From Helichrysum umbraculigerum (Eukaryota > Streptophyta > Magnoliopsida > Asterales > Asteraceae): a stretch of 64,000 bases of DNA. A program made the position numbers and the translations under genes. Below are positions 9,102 to 19,077 of this stretch, piece by piece. The stretch is from NCBI GenBank assembly GCA_949592205.1, contig CATIUR010000003.1:147544759-147608758 (forward strand), given 5' to 3'. Positions within the stretch are counted from its first letter, which is position 1. Each line of letters begins with the position of its first letter. The notes under the pieces are model-generated. The model was not told the origin of the DNA and searched no databases. It saw only the letters and a program-made list of their open reading frames with translations.

Positions 9102-12100
9102 TTATGACAAATTGATCATTCCAATACTAGTAACCAAGAATGTGAATCTGCCTACATCAAAAGCTTTTGTAAACAGATCAGCAAACTGATTATCAGTATG
9201 AACATTCAAAATTTGAATAAGTCTTTTCTCATTACAATCTCTAATGAAATGATATCTGATTTCAATGTGCTTTGTTTTAGAATGTTTAACTGGATTATTA
9301 ATAATACTGATTGCAGAGCTATTATCAATAAAAATAGGAGTATTAAGAAAGGTAAAACCATAATCTAGCATCTGATTCTGAATCCAAAGCACTTGAGCAC
9401 AGCAACTTGCAGCTGCTACATATTCTGCCTCTGCTGTAGATGTAGATATAGTGGTTTGTTTCTTGCATTGCCATGAAACCAATCTTTCTCCCAAAAATTG
9501 ACAACCTCCTGATGTAGATTTCCTGTCCAGATTAGCTCCTCCAAAATCACTATCTGTGTAAGCTATCAGATCAAAAGAAGTAAACTTTGGATACAATTTT
9601 GATTGACCCTTTAAATATCTAAATATTCTTTTGACTGCAAGAAGATGTGACAGCTTTGGATTAGCTTGAAATCTAGCACATAAGCATACAGCAAACATGA
9701 TGTCAGGCCTTGATGAAGTGAGATACATAAGAGACCCGATCATTGATCTGTAAAGATGTTCATCCACACTCTCCCCCTCAAGATCTGCATGTAATTTCTT
9801 GTTTGTCTCCACTGGTGTGCTTGCTACTTTAGCATCTTTATACCCAAACCGATCCAGTATATCATTAACATACTTACTTTGATGAATAAAGATTCCTTCA
9901 TTTTGTTGCTTTACTTGCAGCCCCAAGAAAAATGTTAATTCCCCCATGGAGCTCATCTTGAACTTTTCATGCATCAATGATTCAAACTCCTTGCAAAGAC
10001 TATCCTTTGTTGAACCAAAAATGATATCATCTACATAGACTTGAACCAGTAGTATATCATTCTTAATTCTTTTAGTAAACAAAGTTTTATCTATTGCACC
10101 CCTTTTGAAACCATTCTGCAACAGATAATCTGAAAAAGTATCATACCAGGCTCTAGGTGCTTGATGTAAGCCATAAAGAGCTTTATCCAGTTTGAAAACT
10201 TTGTCAGGAAACTTAGAATCTTCAAACCCTGGTGGTTGACATACATAGACCTCTTCCTGTATAGTGCCATACAGAAAAGCACTCTTTACATCCATTTGAT
10301 ACACAATGAATCCCTTGAATGAAGCATAAGCCAAAAACAATCTAATTGCCTCTATTCTTGCAACAGGTGCAAAAACCTCATCATAATCAATCCCCTCTTC
10401 TTGTGAATACCCCTGTGCAACCAATCTAGCCTTGTTTTTGATCACTATACCTCTTTCATCTTTCTTGTTTTTGAAAATCCATTTAGTACCAATTGCCCTC
10501 TTCCCTTTAGGCAAATCAACCAATGTCCAGACTTCTTGAATCTTAAACTGAAGCAACTCCTCTTGCATAGCTTCAATCCAACTAGGATCTCTCAAAGCTT
10601 CAGTAACCTTCTTTGGTTCTGTTTGAGACAGAAAACAGGCAAACAAAGAAGTATTAACAGCTTCTGTATCAAGATTTACTTCTTCCTCATTTGCTGAAGC
10701 TTCAAACACCTGACTTTGATTTCTTGTTTTAACAGCAGATTCAATATCTCCTATTACATTCTCAAGTGGATGATCTTTATGAGTAATGTATTTAGATGCT
10801 GCTGTTTCTTGAATCCTCTCCTCCAAGTTGGTAAAATTCCCTTCTTGTCCAGACTCACTACTTGACACTTCTCTTGCAATTCTCTTTGACACAGGAGTAG
10901 AGCTCATCAAATGTAGATAATTCAATTGTTCCTCCCCCTTGTCAAGATGCTTTGTAGGTGTCTGATCAACATTCACACTTGCCTTTGTATACTTCTGTAC
11001 TGGACTCATATCACTGTCTTCTGTACTGTCTTCAATAACAGGTCTATCAGAATCATCAACATGAGAAAATGATGTTTCATCTGATTTTCCTGTTTCCTCA
11101 TCCTGTGATTAGTATCAAACACTTCTGGGGGATCAGGAGACCAAATTGGAAATAATATATATTCCAATGAATCCTTCTTCATTCCAGCTGATATTCCTGA
11201 GTCTGACCTACCTTCTCCATCACCTGTTCCTGTATTTGTACCTGCACTTGTACCTGCACTAGTATCCACATTTGTATATCTAAAAGCAGTATTAAGTGCA
11301 TCAATATCAAACAGTGATTCAGGACCTTTTCCCTCAGGATTAACAGTGTTTTCATTAAAAGTGATGTGCATTGATTCTTCTATGATTCTGGTCCTTTGAT
11401 TGAATACTCTATAAGATTTACTTTGAATAGAATAACCAACAAATATCCCCTTTCAGCTACTCCATTCTGAACAAATACTCTATTCTGAACATAGCAAGCT
11501 GTGCTAACTGCCTGTGCCCAAAAAGACATAGGTAGCTTTGCATCAGATAGCATGGTTCTAGCAGCCTCAATCAGTGTCCTATTCCTCCTTTCAGCTACTC
11601 CATTTTGTTGAGGAGTTCTAGGTGCACTAAATTCTCTCTTAATACCTTTAACTTCATAGAATTTATCCATCTCATGATTTTTAAATTCTGTTCCATTATC
11701 ACTTCTGATGATCTTTACTTTTTTATCCAATTGATTTTCCATCTTAGTTATAAATGATCTAAGTATTTCACCTGTCTCATCCTTTGTCCTAAGAAAGAAA
11801 ACCCATGTAAATCTAGTGTAATCATCAATAATCACAAGGCAGTAGGACTTTTTCCCCATACTACTGATACTGGTTGGTCCAAATAAGTCCATATGCAATA
11901 AGTGTAAGGGTGTGCTGTTTGTGTTCACAGATTTGGACTTCAATGAGGTTTTGTGTTGCTTTCCCTTTAGACAAGAAACACAATGATCATCACATGAATA
12001 GACCTTTTCAGGCAAACATTTAACAAGCTTGTTTTTGACAAGTTTATTAATGGTTTTGAAATTCATGTGACACATCCTCCTATGCCACAATTCAGATTCA

Positions 12101-12534
12101 TTCATACTTGCTTTAGAAATAAGGCAATTTAAATCAGGTTGAGGTGTCATATTTACTAAGTCACACTTATATACATTATCTTGCCTTGGAATTCTCATTA
12201 AAATCATGTTTTCAGGTATTTTGAATTCCTTGGACAAGATAAGGCATTCAGTGTCAGTAAAATGAACTGGGTTCTTTTTATCTGTGATTTGACTCACACT
12301 TAGTAAATTATACCTCAGTTGTTCCACAAAATAAACATTATCAAAACTTAGCTTTTCACTCTGAACTGTTCCTTTCCCTGTGATCCTTCCTCCCTTTGGA
12401 TTGCTTCCAAAAGCTACATATCCTCCATCAAAAGATTTGAAATCCTGTAGCTTTCCTTTGTCTCCAGTCATGTGCCTTGAGCATCCACTATCAATGTGCC
12501 ATAAGCTTTTTGGCTTGCCCTGCACAAACAGTCA
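9102..12534 (-). pseudogene. pol of Copia element B, integrase C-terminus rearranged and frame broken
   Basis: The frame continues from gag after TAA (12,544-12,546) and TGA (12,532-12,534). Protease DSG, the integrase zinc finger and the D, D and E motifs (HMDLFGP, SDNGTEF, NGVAERRNRT) are present. At about 11,440-11,480 roughly 135 bp of the integrase C-terminal region are missing and replaced by about 20 bp copied from the upstream NGVAER segment, which shifts the frame. A further 17-bp deletion near 11,100 shifts it again. From 11,009 the original frame resumes and RT (LYGLHQAPRAWY, YVDDIIFGS) and RNase H (AYTDSDFG, STAEAEYVAAA) are open to 9,102, with a 9-bp in-frame loss in LKGQSKLYPKF. 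RT and RNase H could be catalytic if expressed; integrase could not. Confidence 0.92.
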
Positions 12535-12546
12535 AAAAGAGAGTTA
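12517..12546 (-). promoter_or_regulatory. gag-pol junction with two in-frame stops and an acceptor-like site
   Basis: Reading leftward: TAA, four codons containing a pyrimidine run, TGA, then TTTGTGCAG followed by GG and the pol frame. The same arrangement is present in A (29,029-29,057). The TTAAC, T-rich tract and GCAG order resembles a plant 3' splice site. Confidence 0.5.
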
Positions 12547-15264
12547 ATTTCTCTTGGGAACCCAAACCAATTTGGCTTTGGGTTTCCCATGTGCATTCAC
12601 ATAATCAACTTTCTTAAAGATAATTGATTGTGATGCACTGTTGGAATTTGGATCTGTTAATTTATCAGTCTTAATAGGTGTCCAAATCCAACTAATTTTA
12701 GACTTAACAGTGTTCTTTGGCTTAACAGTTTTAACTGTTTTACCAATCGAAGAGTCAGTGTTAATTTTGTTAACACTGTTTTTGTTTTTAGTTACCACTG
12801 TTTTAGTCTTTAAGCTTTTGGCTAAATTTGTTATTACTGCTGCAGTAGATTTACCTGTAGCAATGCTTAACTTGTTAGCCTTTGGGTTTATCTTCTGAAC
12901 TCTGGCAGTACGATTAACTTTTGATTGAAAATTTTGTTTGTTACTCATATTTGCTTTTGTCCATGACTGTTTTCTAATCCTTTGAACATTCTCAGGATTA
13001 TGATAGCAGTCATATTGAAGATGACCCATTTTTCCACATATAAAGCAAGACATTTCTTTAATCACAGTAACATTATTACCCAGTTTTTGTGAAACCATTT
13101 GATTCCAATTTCTTTGATTACCTCTGGGTTTTTGATTTTGAAAATTCTGTGAAGAAGAAGTACTTGCTTTACATTTACAATTAACACAGTTATTCACAAC
13201 AGATTTAACAACAGGTTTAGTAACTGAATTAACTGTATTACTAACATATCCTAACCCATGTTTAGATTTGTTAGTATTCATGCTCACATTCTCTAAGTCC
13301 GGTTTAACCTTTTCCTTAAACATTTTCTTACCCTCTTGTAATTTATCAGTTTTAAGATTAGAAACTAGATCATTAATTACTCTCCTCACATTCTCACATG
13401 TTGACTCAGACTTAGATGATTCAGATTTTACACTCTTCTCATTATCAGATGTCCTATCACTCCGATCATCTTCTTCAGTCCAGTCACTAACTTCACCTTC
13501 TACAAACAGTTCATCATCAGATAAGCTTTTAATTGGATCAGCCTTTTTAACCTCATCTATCATTCCTCTTTTAAGTGAATTGATATCAATTTCACTTTTA
13601 GGAGGAAAGTAGGTGTGATTATAAGGTGGAGGTACATTATTGTACCCTAATCCAGTCTTAAGTTTATCATGAATCTGTGAATTAATAAGTTTATTTACAC
13701 TCTTTGAAGCATGTTCTAATTTACTTACATCAAGCCTTATACTATCTCTTTCACATGTGACCTCAGTAAGTTTCTTAGATAACAACTCAACTTTATCTTT
13801 AAAAGTGTCTCTCTCCCACCTAGCATATTCAATGTCATATTTAAACTGTGTTGCATTGACTTCATATGCCTTTATTTGATTTTCCAGATTTTCAATGACT
13901 GCTATGGTGTGTTTACTTTTGATTTCCCATTGTTTTAGTTCCTCACATACTTTTATATTATGATCTCTGTAGTGTTTAACAGTTTGTTTACAAACAGCAG
14001 AACATAATTTATTTTGTACCTCAGAAGGAACTTCTGACTTTTTGTCAGATTCTGCAATGGCCATGAGACATTGATTCTTCACAACATGCTCTTCTTGATC
14101 ACTCCAGTCCCATCCACAGCCATCCATAGACACCAAAGCATTTGCTGAAGCCCCCTGAATTGGAATGTTTCTTGTCTGTGTTCCATTGCTTCCAGATCTC
14201 TGACCATTACTATTCTGCTCTTGCCTAGGGTTTCTGCATTCTCTGGCAAAGTGTCCCATCTTGTGACAGTTGAAACACTCAATCTTGCTCTTATCAAACC
14301 AATTTGCATCATTCCTCTTGTATGCAAAGTTATTCCTACCAGTCCTTTGCATGAACCTTTTTGCTCTCTGAGTAATTAATGCAATTTGCCACTTGATGTC
14401 CATCTCCTCTAGATCATCACCATCAAATTGTTCCAGATCTTCATTAGTAAGTGAAGAATTCACATTACTTGCAAAGAAAGATTCTAATATCTGATCATTA
14501 GAACTATTTGATGATGATCCTGCTCCCCCTGAAACATAAGTAGAACCCATTTGACTTGATTCTACCTTTGTTCCAGCCATAGACATAAAAGCAGCATTAT
14601 GACTATATCCCGTTGCTTGCTTCTTACTCTCCACCTCAGACTCAAAGTTCCTCAGATCATTGTATATATCTTCTAGTTCCTTAACTTCAATGTCTGAACT
14701 CTGCCTCAATCCAACAGTATAGATTGTCCATTCATCACCTAATGATCTCAAGAACTTTCTGTTAAGATCTTCTTTGTCAATCTTAACCTTGTGATTTTCC
14801 AATTCTCCAACTAGTTTAGTAAACCTATCAAATGTTTGAGTTAGAGTTTCAGTTTTCACATGGCTAAAATTTTCAAATTGTTGCTTTAACAGAGATCTTT
14901 TATTCTTTTTGGTGTTATCATTACCACCAAACCTCTTCTCAATCGCCTCCATTAGTACCTTGGGATCTTCACAATTATCAAATCTGCTCTGATGCTCATT
15001 CGGAATGGATAGCAACAGAGTACTAAGTGCCTTGTACTCAGTAGATCTGATTTTCCTCTCTGCTTCAGATGTTGGTGGTGCTCTTGGTTGCTTTACTCCA
15101 TCCCCATCAAGCGTTACTGGAATACCATTAACAACAACTTCCCACATCTGATAATCAGTGAGAAGCATATATTGCCTGATTCTGACCTTCCATAGGTCAA
15201 ACTCATCAGGTTTAAGCATTGGAATCTTTGTAGCTTGAATTCCTTCATTACCTTCAGTCGCCAT
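12544..15264 (-). CDS. gag of Copia element B, intact
   Basis: About 906 residues from the ATG at 15,264 (MATEGNEGIQAT). An in-frame TTG nine bases further upstream is not needed as a start. Residues 20-230 form the Copia-type gag core (MLKPDEFDLWKVRIRQYM, FLRSLGDEWTIYTVGL). A CCHC zinc knuckle (CFNCHKMGHFAREC) lies near residues 330-343. A likely coiled coil lies at about 430-530, an acidic-Ser segment near 580-620, and a second knuckle (CFICGKMGHLQYDC) near 740-753. The C-terminus is Lys/Asn/Thr-rich. Gag assembles the particle and packages element RNA. At 906 residues it is long for Copia, as in Sireviruses. It ends at TAA, followed four codons later by TGA, before pol opens in the same frame. 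Confidence 0.92.
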   Translation of the reverse strand: MATEGNEGIQATKIPMLKPDEFDLWKVRIRQYMLLTDYQMWEVVVNGIPVTLDGDGVKQPRAPPTSEAERKIRSTEYKALSTLLLSIPNEHQSRFDNCEDPKVLMEAIEKRFGGNDNTKKNKRSLLKQQFENFSHVKTETLTQTFDRFTKLVGELENHKVKIDKEDLNRKFLRSLGDEWTIYTVGLRQSSDIEVKELEDIYNDLRNFESEVESKKQATGYSHNAAFMSMAGTKVESSQMGSTYVSGGAGSSSNSSNDQILESFFASNVNSSLTNEDLEQFDGDDLEEMDIKWQIALITQRAKRFMQRTGRNNFAYKRNDANWFDKSKIECFNCHKMGHFARECRNPRQEQNSNGQRSGSNGTQTRNIPIQGASANALVSMDGCGWDWSDQEEHVVKNQCLMAIAESDKKSEVPSEVQNKLCSAVCKQTVKHYRDHNIKVCEELKQWEIKSKHTIAVIENLENQIKAYEVNATQFKYDIEYARWERDTFKDKVELLSKKLTEVTCERDSIRLDVSKLEHASKSVNKLINSQIHDKLKTGLGYNNVPPPYNHTYFPPKSEIDINSLKRGMIDEVKKADPIKSLSDDELFVEGEVSDWTEEDDRSDRTSDNEKSVKSESSKSESTCENVRRVINDLVSNLKTDKLQEGKKMFKEKVKPDLENVSMNTNKSKHGLGYVSNTVNSVTKPVVKSVVNNCVNCKCKASTSSSQNFQNQKPRGNQRNWNQMVSQKLGNNVTVIKEMSCFICGKMGHLQYDCYHNPENVQRIRKQSWTKANMSNKQNFQSKVNRTARVQKINPKANKLSIATGKSTAAVITNLAKSLKTKTVVTKNKNSVNKINTDSSIGKTVKTVKPKNTVKSKISWIWTPIKTDKLTDPNSNSASQSIIFKKVDYVNAHGKPKAKLVWVPKRN

Positions 15265-15347
15265 TGAAATCAAAACTTAATATCTGAACTAAAACTCAAA
15301 TACTAATACTAATAATCCCAGATCTTCCTGTTTTCAAAGCTTCACTT

Positions 15348-15359
15348 GCTCTGATACCA
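15348..15359 (-). promoter_or_regulatory. Primer-binding site of element B (initiator tRNA-Met)
   Basis: Minus strand TGGTATCAGAGC, 3 bp inside the 5' LTR. Confidence 0.9.
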
Positions 15360-15362
15360 CTT

Positions 15363-16043
15363 TGTTAGTCCCTGTTTAACTTAATAAACAATCTTATGTA
15401 ATAAGCTTTGAATATATTATTGAGAAGTTGCGGAATCACACTCAATAATATTAAGAAGATCAACAAAAATTAATTAATATGATGAACACAAGAATATACC
15501 GAAAGCTTCAATCTTATTAATTATATAAGACGAATACACTTGATGTATTAGGGTTACAGAAAACCTTGAAGCTGCGCAAATATCATTAACCTATCTAGGT
15601 CTAAAGGATCTCTATTTATATCACATAGAGTCCTATACAATCTCCTACATATATGGAATAAAATAACTTCCATAACTGACTTAAACTTATCACAAAATCA
15701 TAAACAGTTGAAACTACCATTCTGAAGCAAACAGTTGTAACTGTTACACATTCAGTGGTAACTGCTTCAATTGTAATATAAGACTAAGTACAAATATCTA
15801 TTCAGTGTTAACTGTTTCATATATAACTAACAGTCATAAGCAGTTTTAACTACTTACAGACACATAACTATCAGTTATAATCTATCTTCAATCAGTTGTA
15901 ACACTTGTCTTCTCTTCAGTTTTCTTCTATCAGTTGTAACTTCGTAAAGACAGTTTTAACCTTCAAAACAAACAGTTTTAATCACTTGTACTCTGTCTTC
16001 ATCAACAACTTCAACTTAGACCTGAAACAGTTTTGACCCAACA
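15363..16043 (-). repeat. 5' LTR of element B
   Basis: 681 bp, same ends as the 3' LTR with three visible substitutions. Followed by the target duplication GCAAC at 16,044-16,048, where A's gag resumes. Confidence 0.95.
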
Positions 16044-16360
16044 GCAACAAAGATTCCAATGCTTAAACCTGATGAGTTTGACCTGTGGAAGGTCAGAATC
16101 AGGCAATATATGCTTCTCACGGATTATCAGATGTGGGAAGTTGTTGTTAATGGTATTCCAGTAACGCTTGATGGTGATGGAGTAAAGCAACCAAGAGCAC
16201 CACCAACATCTGAAGCAGAGAGGAAAATCAGATCTACTGAGTACAAGGCACTTAGTACTCTGTTGCTATCCATTCCGAATGAGCATCAGAGCAGATTTGA
16301 TAATTGTGAAGATCCCAAGGTACTAATGGAGGCGATTGAGAAGAGGTTTGGTGGTAATGA

Positions 16361-19043
16361 TGTGACACCCCCAAATTTGATGATTCGCGGAAGCTTGAAT
16401 TGGGTGTCACTAATCAATATACAAAGCACATAAGATATAATGAACGACCACTAAATGCGTCGTTTTAAACTTGTATAGATAAAGCAATTGTTTACATCAA
16501 AATATTGTTACATTAGCTCGGTTCCTGAAATTGAGAGATTACATAGCATAATTACTTTTACAAAATATAATAATGCAGTCCAATCTCTAGTTGTATGTAT
16601 GCTGACTCGAGCTAATAATTCCTGCTTGGGCAGCCAAACTACTGCTGGGTACCTGTGATAAATACTAAAATGGGTCAGCGAAAACGCTGGTGAGCTCACA
16701 GGTTTGTATGTCAATGTATAGTTGTCAGAACCGCAAGATTTATATTGAATTTAAAATGCAATTAAGCAAAATAAAAGTTATACTGTCCATGAGCACATAG
16801 TCTGAGCTTAACCTGATTTGTCAGGCCCAATTAAGGAAACCTAACTTGGAGTGCCTCCTACGAGTGCCTAATCAACACTCGTCTTCCCAAATGCTAATAC
16901 ATCCGTTTGACCGGTTAGTGCGTGCTAACCCGGATGAGGATTGTCAATCCCATATGATATCATATACTAACATTCACGCTATAAGTACTAGAGACTATGC
17001 TTATGGAGGACTTTAAATTGATTAGCTTGAAACTCATGTAGTATTTGAAGTTTGGCACTTGCGTTCTACTTGTAAAACAAAATCGAGTAGTAATATCACA
17101 CCCCTAGTTGTAAAGCAGTGAAAATGGGGCTATGAAACTCACCTGAGTCTTGAAATGTTTAACTTAATAAACTTGAAGTAATTAGCAGTGTGTTGGTGTC
17201 CAAAGACTTGAAACCTGAATGTGTCCACGACACTTAAATTGTCATTAATTGTATTGGTATCTCGAAAGACTACCATTTGAATTGTCTGTCTAACTTAATG
17301 TCCAAATTACTCCGATTTGGTTGATCGTGTTGTTACAAGTTACTACGACTTGTTTGATTAAATTGATACAAGTTACAACGACTTGTTTGATTTTGAAGTA
17401 TGTTTTGAAAACGCGTACGGACCGTTGGTGATTAGTTGAAAATAAAAGTGTTATTGCTGTCGTCATGTTTTTGAAGTGTTACACTTGAAATATAAGTCCC
17501 ATTATGTTCTAAAAGTCGTATGGAATAAGCATTTGAAGTTGTAAAATCTCGACACTTGGTGTAAAAATATTTGGAAAACCTGCTGTTTTATGCGTCACTT
17601 AATAGCGTCACTAAGGGTGTTTATGCGACACTACTGAAGTGTCGGGTTTAATGTCAGATTCGAAGGTATAGCGTCACTGGGCTAGTGTCGTGTGAAGTAG
17701 TATGCGTCACTTAAGGAGTGACGGGTTCAGCATAACGGCGGCACTTATGGAGTGTCGTATAAGATGATGATTTCGGACATTTGGGCGTCACTTAAGAAGT
17801 GACGTGTATCATAGCGGCACTAACGAAGTGTCGGGTAAAATAGTAGGGCGTCACTTGTAGAGTGACGGGTATAGATCAAAATGGAATTATGGGCGACACT
17901 TATGAAGTGTCGGTATAGGATATAGGGCGTCACTTATTTAGTGACGGTATGTTGTGTCGGCTAACAGGATATGGCGGCACTTAACAAGTGTCGCTAGGTA
18001 TGTATAGGCGTCACTTCAGTAGTGACGGTCAGAGGCCAACATTTGGGCTTAGGCGACACTTAAGAAGTGTCGGTATCGGAGGTATAGCGGCACTTAAGGA
18101 GTGACGCTGGTAGTGTCGCATATCTGGGTTCGTCCATGCGACACTATCACCTGTTTGACGGATTTCGAGCCAAAAACGTGTTTTCGGGTTTCCGTTTGGT
18201 CTGATTCTTTTACCCAACCCTTATAGGGACATATTAAGCTTATCCAAACAATAATATATGAAAAGTAAGTAAAATCGAGAGATTTCGTAATTTGTCGGAA
18301 ACTTACAAAGTGATGAAATGAAAATCCGGAAAGGTAGAAGTGTAGATCGTCGCGAGGTGGTCGTTTATTTCCAAAGAGGCTTGAAGATCCGAGGTCGTTT
18401 AATGTGTTTATTTGGTGATTTGGATGGATTGTGAAGGTTTGAAGTTTGAGAGAGAAAAGAAGAAGGAGAGAGAAAAAGAAAAGGAAGAATGAAAAGAAAG
18501 ATGGTGGGTGGTGATTTTAAATCCCCCACCATTTTGCAGTCTGTGCACTGCGTTCCGTGTGGTGTTCGTTTTTCCCGTTCATTACACGATAAATATTTAT
18601 TTTCTATGTTTTAATATACGTTTTTAAATACGAATAATTATTCAGTATTTTTGTTGAAGTATCCTACTAAACTTTTAATAATCACATTATAAAGGTAAAT
18701 TGTCTCGTTTTGTTTGCGCAATTACATTTTATTCGCGTTTATATAAATTGTGTGATAAAACTTGGATACAAAATATTATTGACATAATATTTTTTAAGTA
18801 CCAAAAACGTTATTAAAAATCCTTGTATTACTTAAATCAATTGTTCACCAACGTCCGTATCTATTGTATCGAAGTTCATTCGATTTGAAACCCGTACGAT
18901 TTAAACAAATCGCATAATTGTAGATATATATTCAACAATATATATATAATAATTGATACATTAATTAGCCTAACACAAAACTAATTACATGTATTACACT
19001 TGATTAGGCGCTAAATTATAGTCCTAAATTGACGGTTGTCACA
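16361..19043 (-). repeat. 3' LTR of element C
   Basis: 2,683 bp. Contains the hairpin array at about 17,589-18,151. The opening is similar to that of solo LTR D (GGAAGC..., then a copy of the first GTGTCAC/GTGTTAC word, then CATAAGATAT-ATAATGAACGAC). Confidence 0.95.
17589..18151. repeat. Array of about 15 short hairpins in the LTR of C
   Basis: Repeated palindromic units of form GCGNCACT, 4-6 bp loop, AGTGNCG, spaced roughly 30-45 bp apart. Two complementary-arm versions tend to alternate: GCGTCACT...AGTGACG and GCGACACT...AGTGTCG, plus GCGGCACT variants with one mismatch. Spacers between hairpins are unrelated to each other. Duplicated at 25,198-25,760 in the other LTR. Confidence 0.9.
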
Positions 19044-19055
19044 TTCTCCCCCTGT
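19044..19055 (-). promoter_or_regulatory. Polypurine tract of element C
   Basis: Minus strand ACAGGGGGAGAA directly before the 3' LTR. Confidence 0.8.
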
Positions 19056-19077
19056 TAGAAGAATTTCGTCCCGAAAT

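Larger units (their letters stand above)
4369..16043 (-). mobile_element. Copia element B, same family as A, inserted head-on into A's gag
   Basis: Two 681-bp LTRs (4,369-5,049 and 15,363-16,043) with TGTTAGTCCC and GACCCAACA ends on the plus strand, flanked by GCAAC (4,364-4,368 and 16,044-16,048). It is transcribed leftward. Gag is intact. Pol carries a rearrangement and a 17-bp deletion, and the accessory ORF has four TAG stops. Three LTR substitutions were seen (near 4,688, 4,723 and 5,000). B is 11.7 kb and nearly identical in coding sequence to A. Confidence 0.95.

Noticed and set aside
16059..16433. Separate small gene with gag similarity
   Set aside because: It is the middle fragment of element A's gag between insertions B and C; its last codons read into the LTR of C.
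17589..18151. CRISPR-like array
   Set aside because: Repeats are short palindromes with variable loops in a plant retrotransposon LTR; there are no uniform repeats or spacers and no cas genes.
18029..18217. Short minus-strand frame, duplicated at 25,638-25,826
   Set aside because: It lies in the hairpin array of the LTR of C and is identical in both LTRs only because the LTRs are identical.
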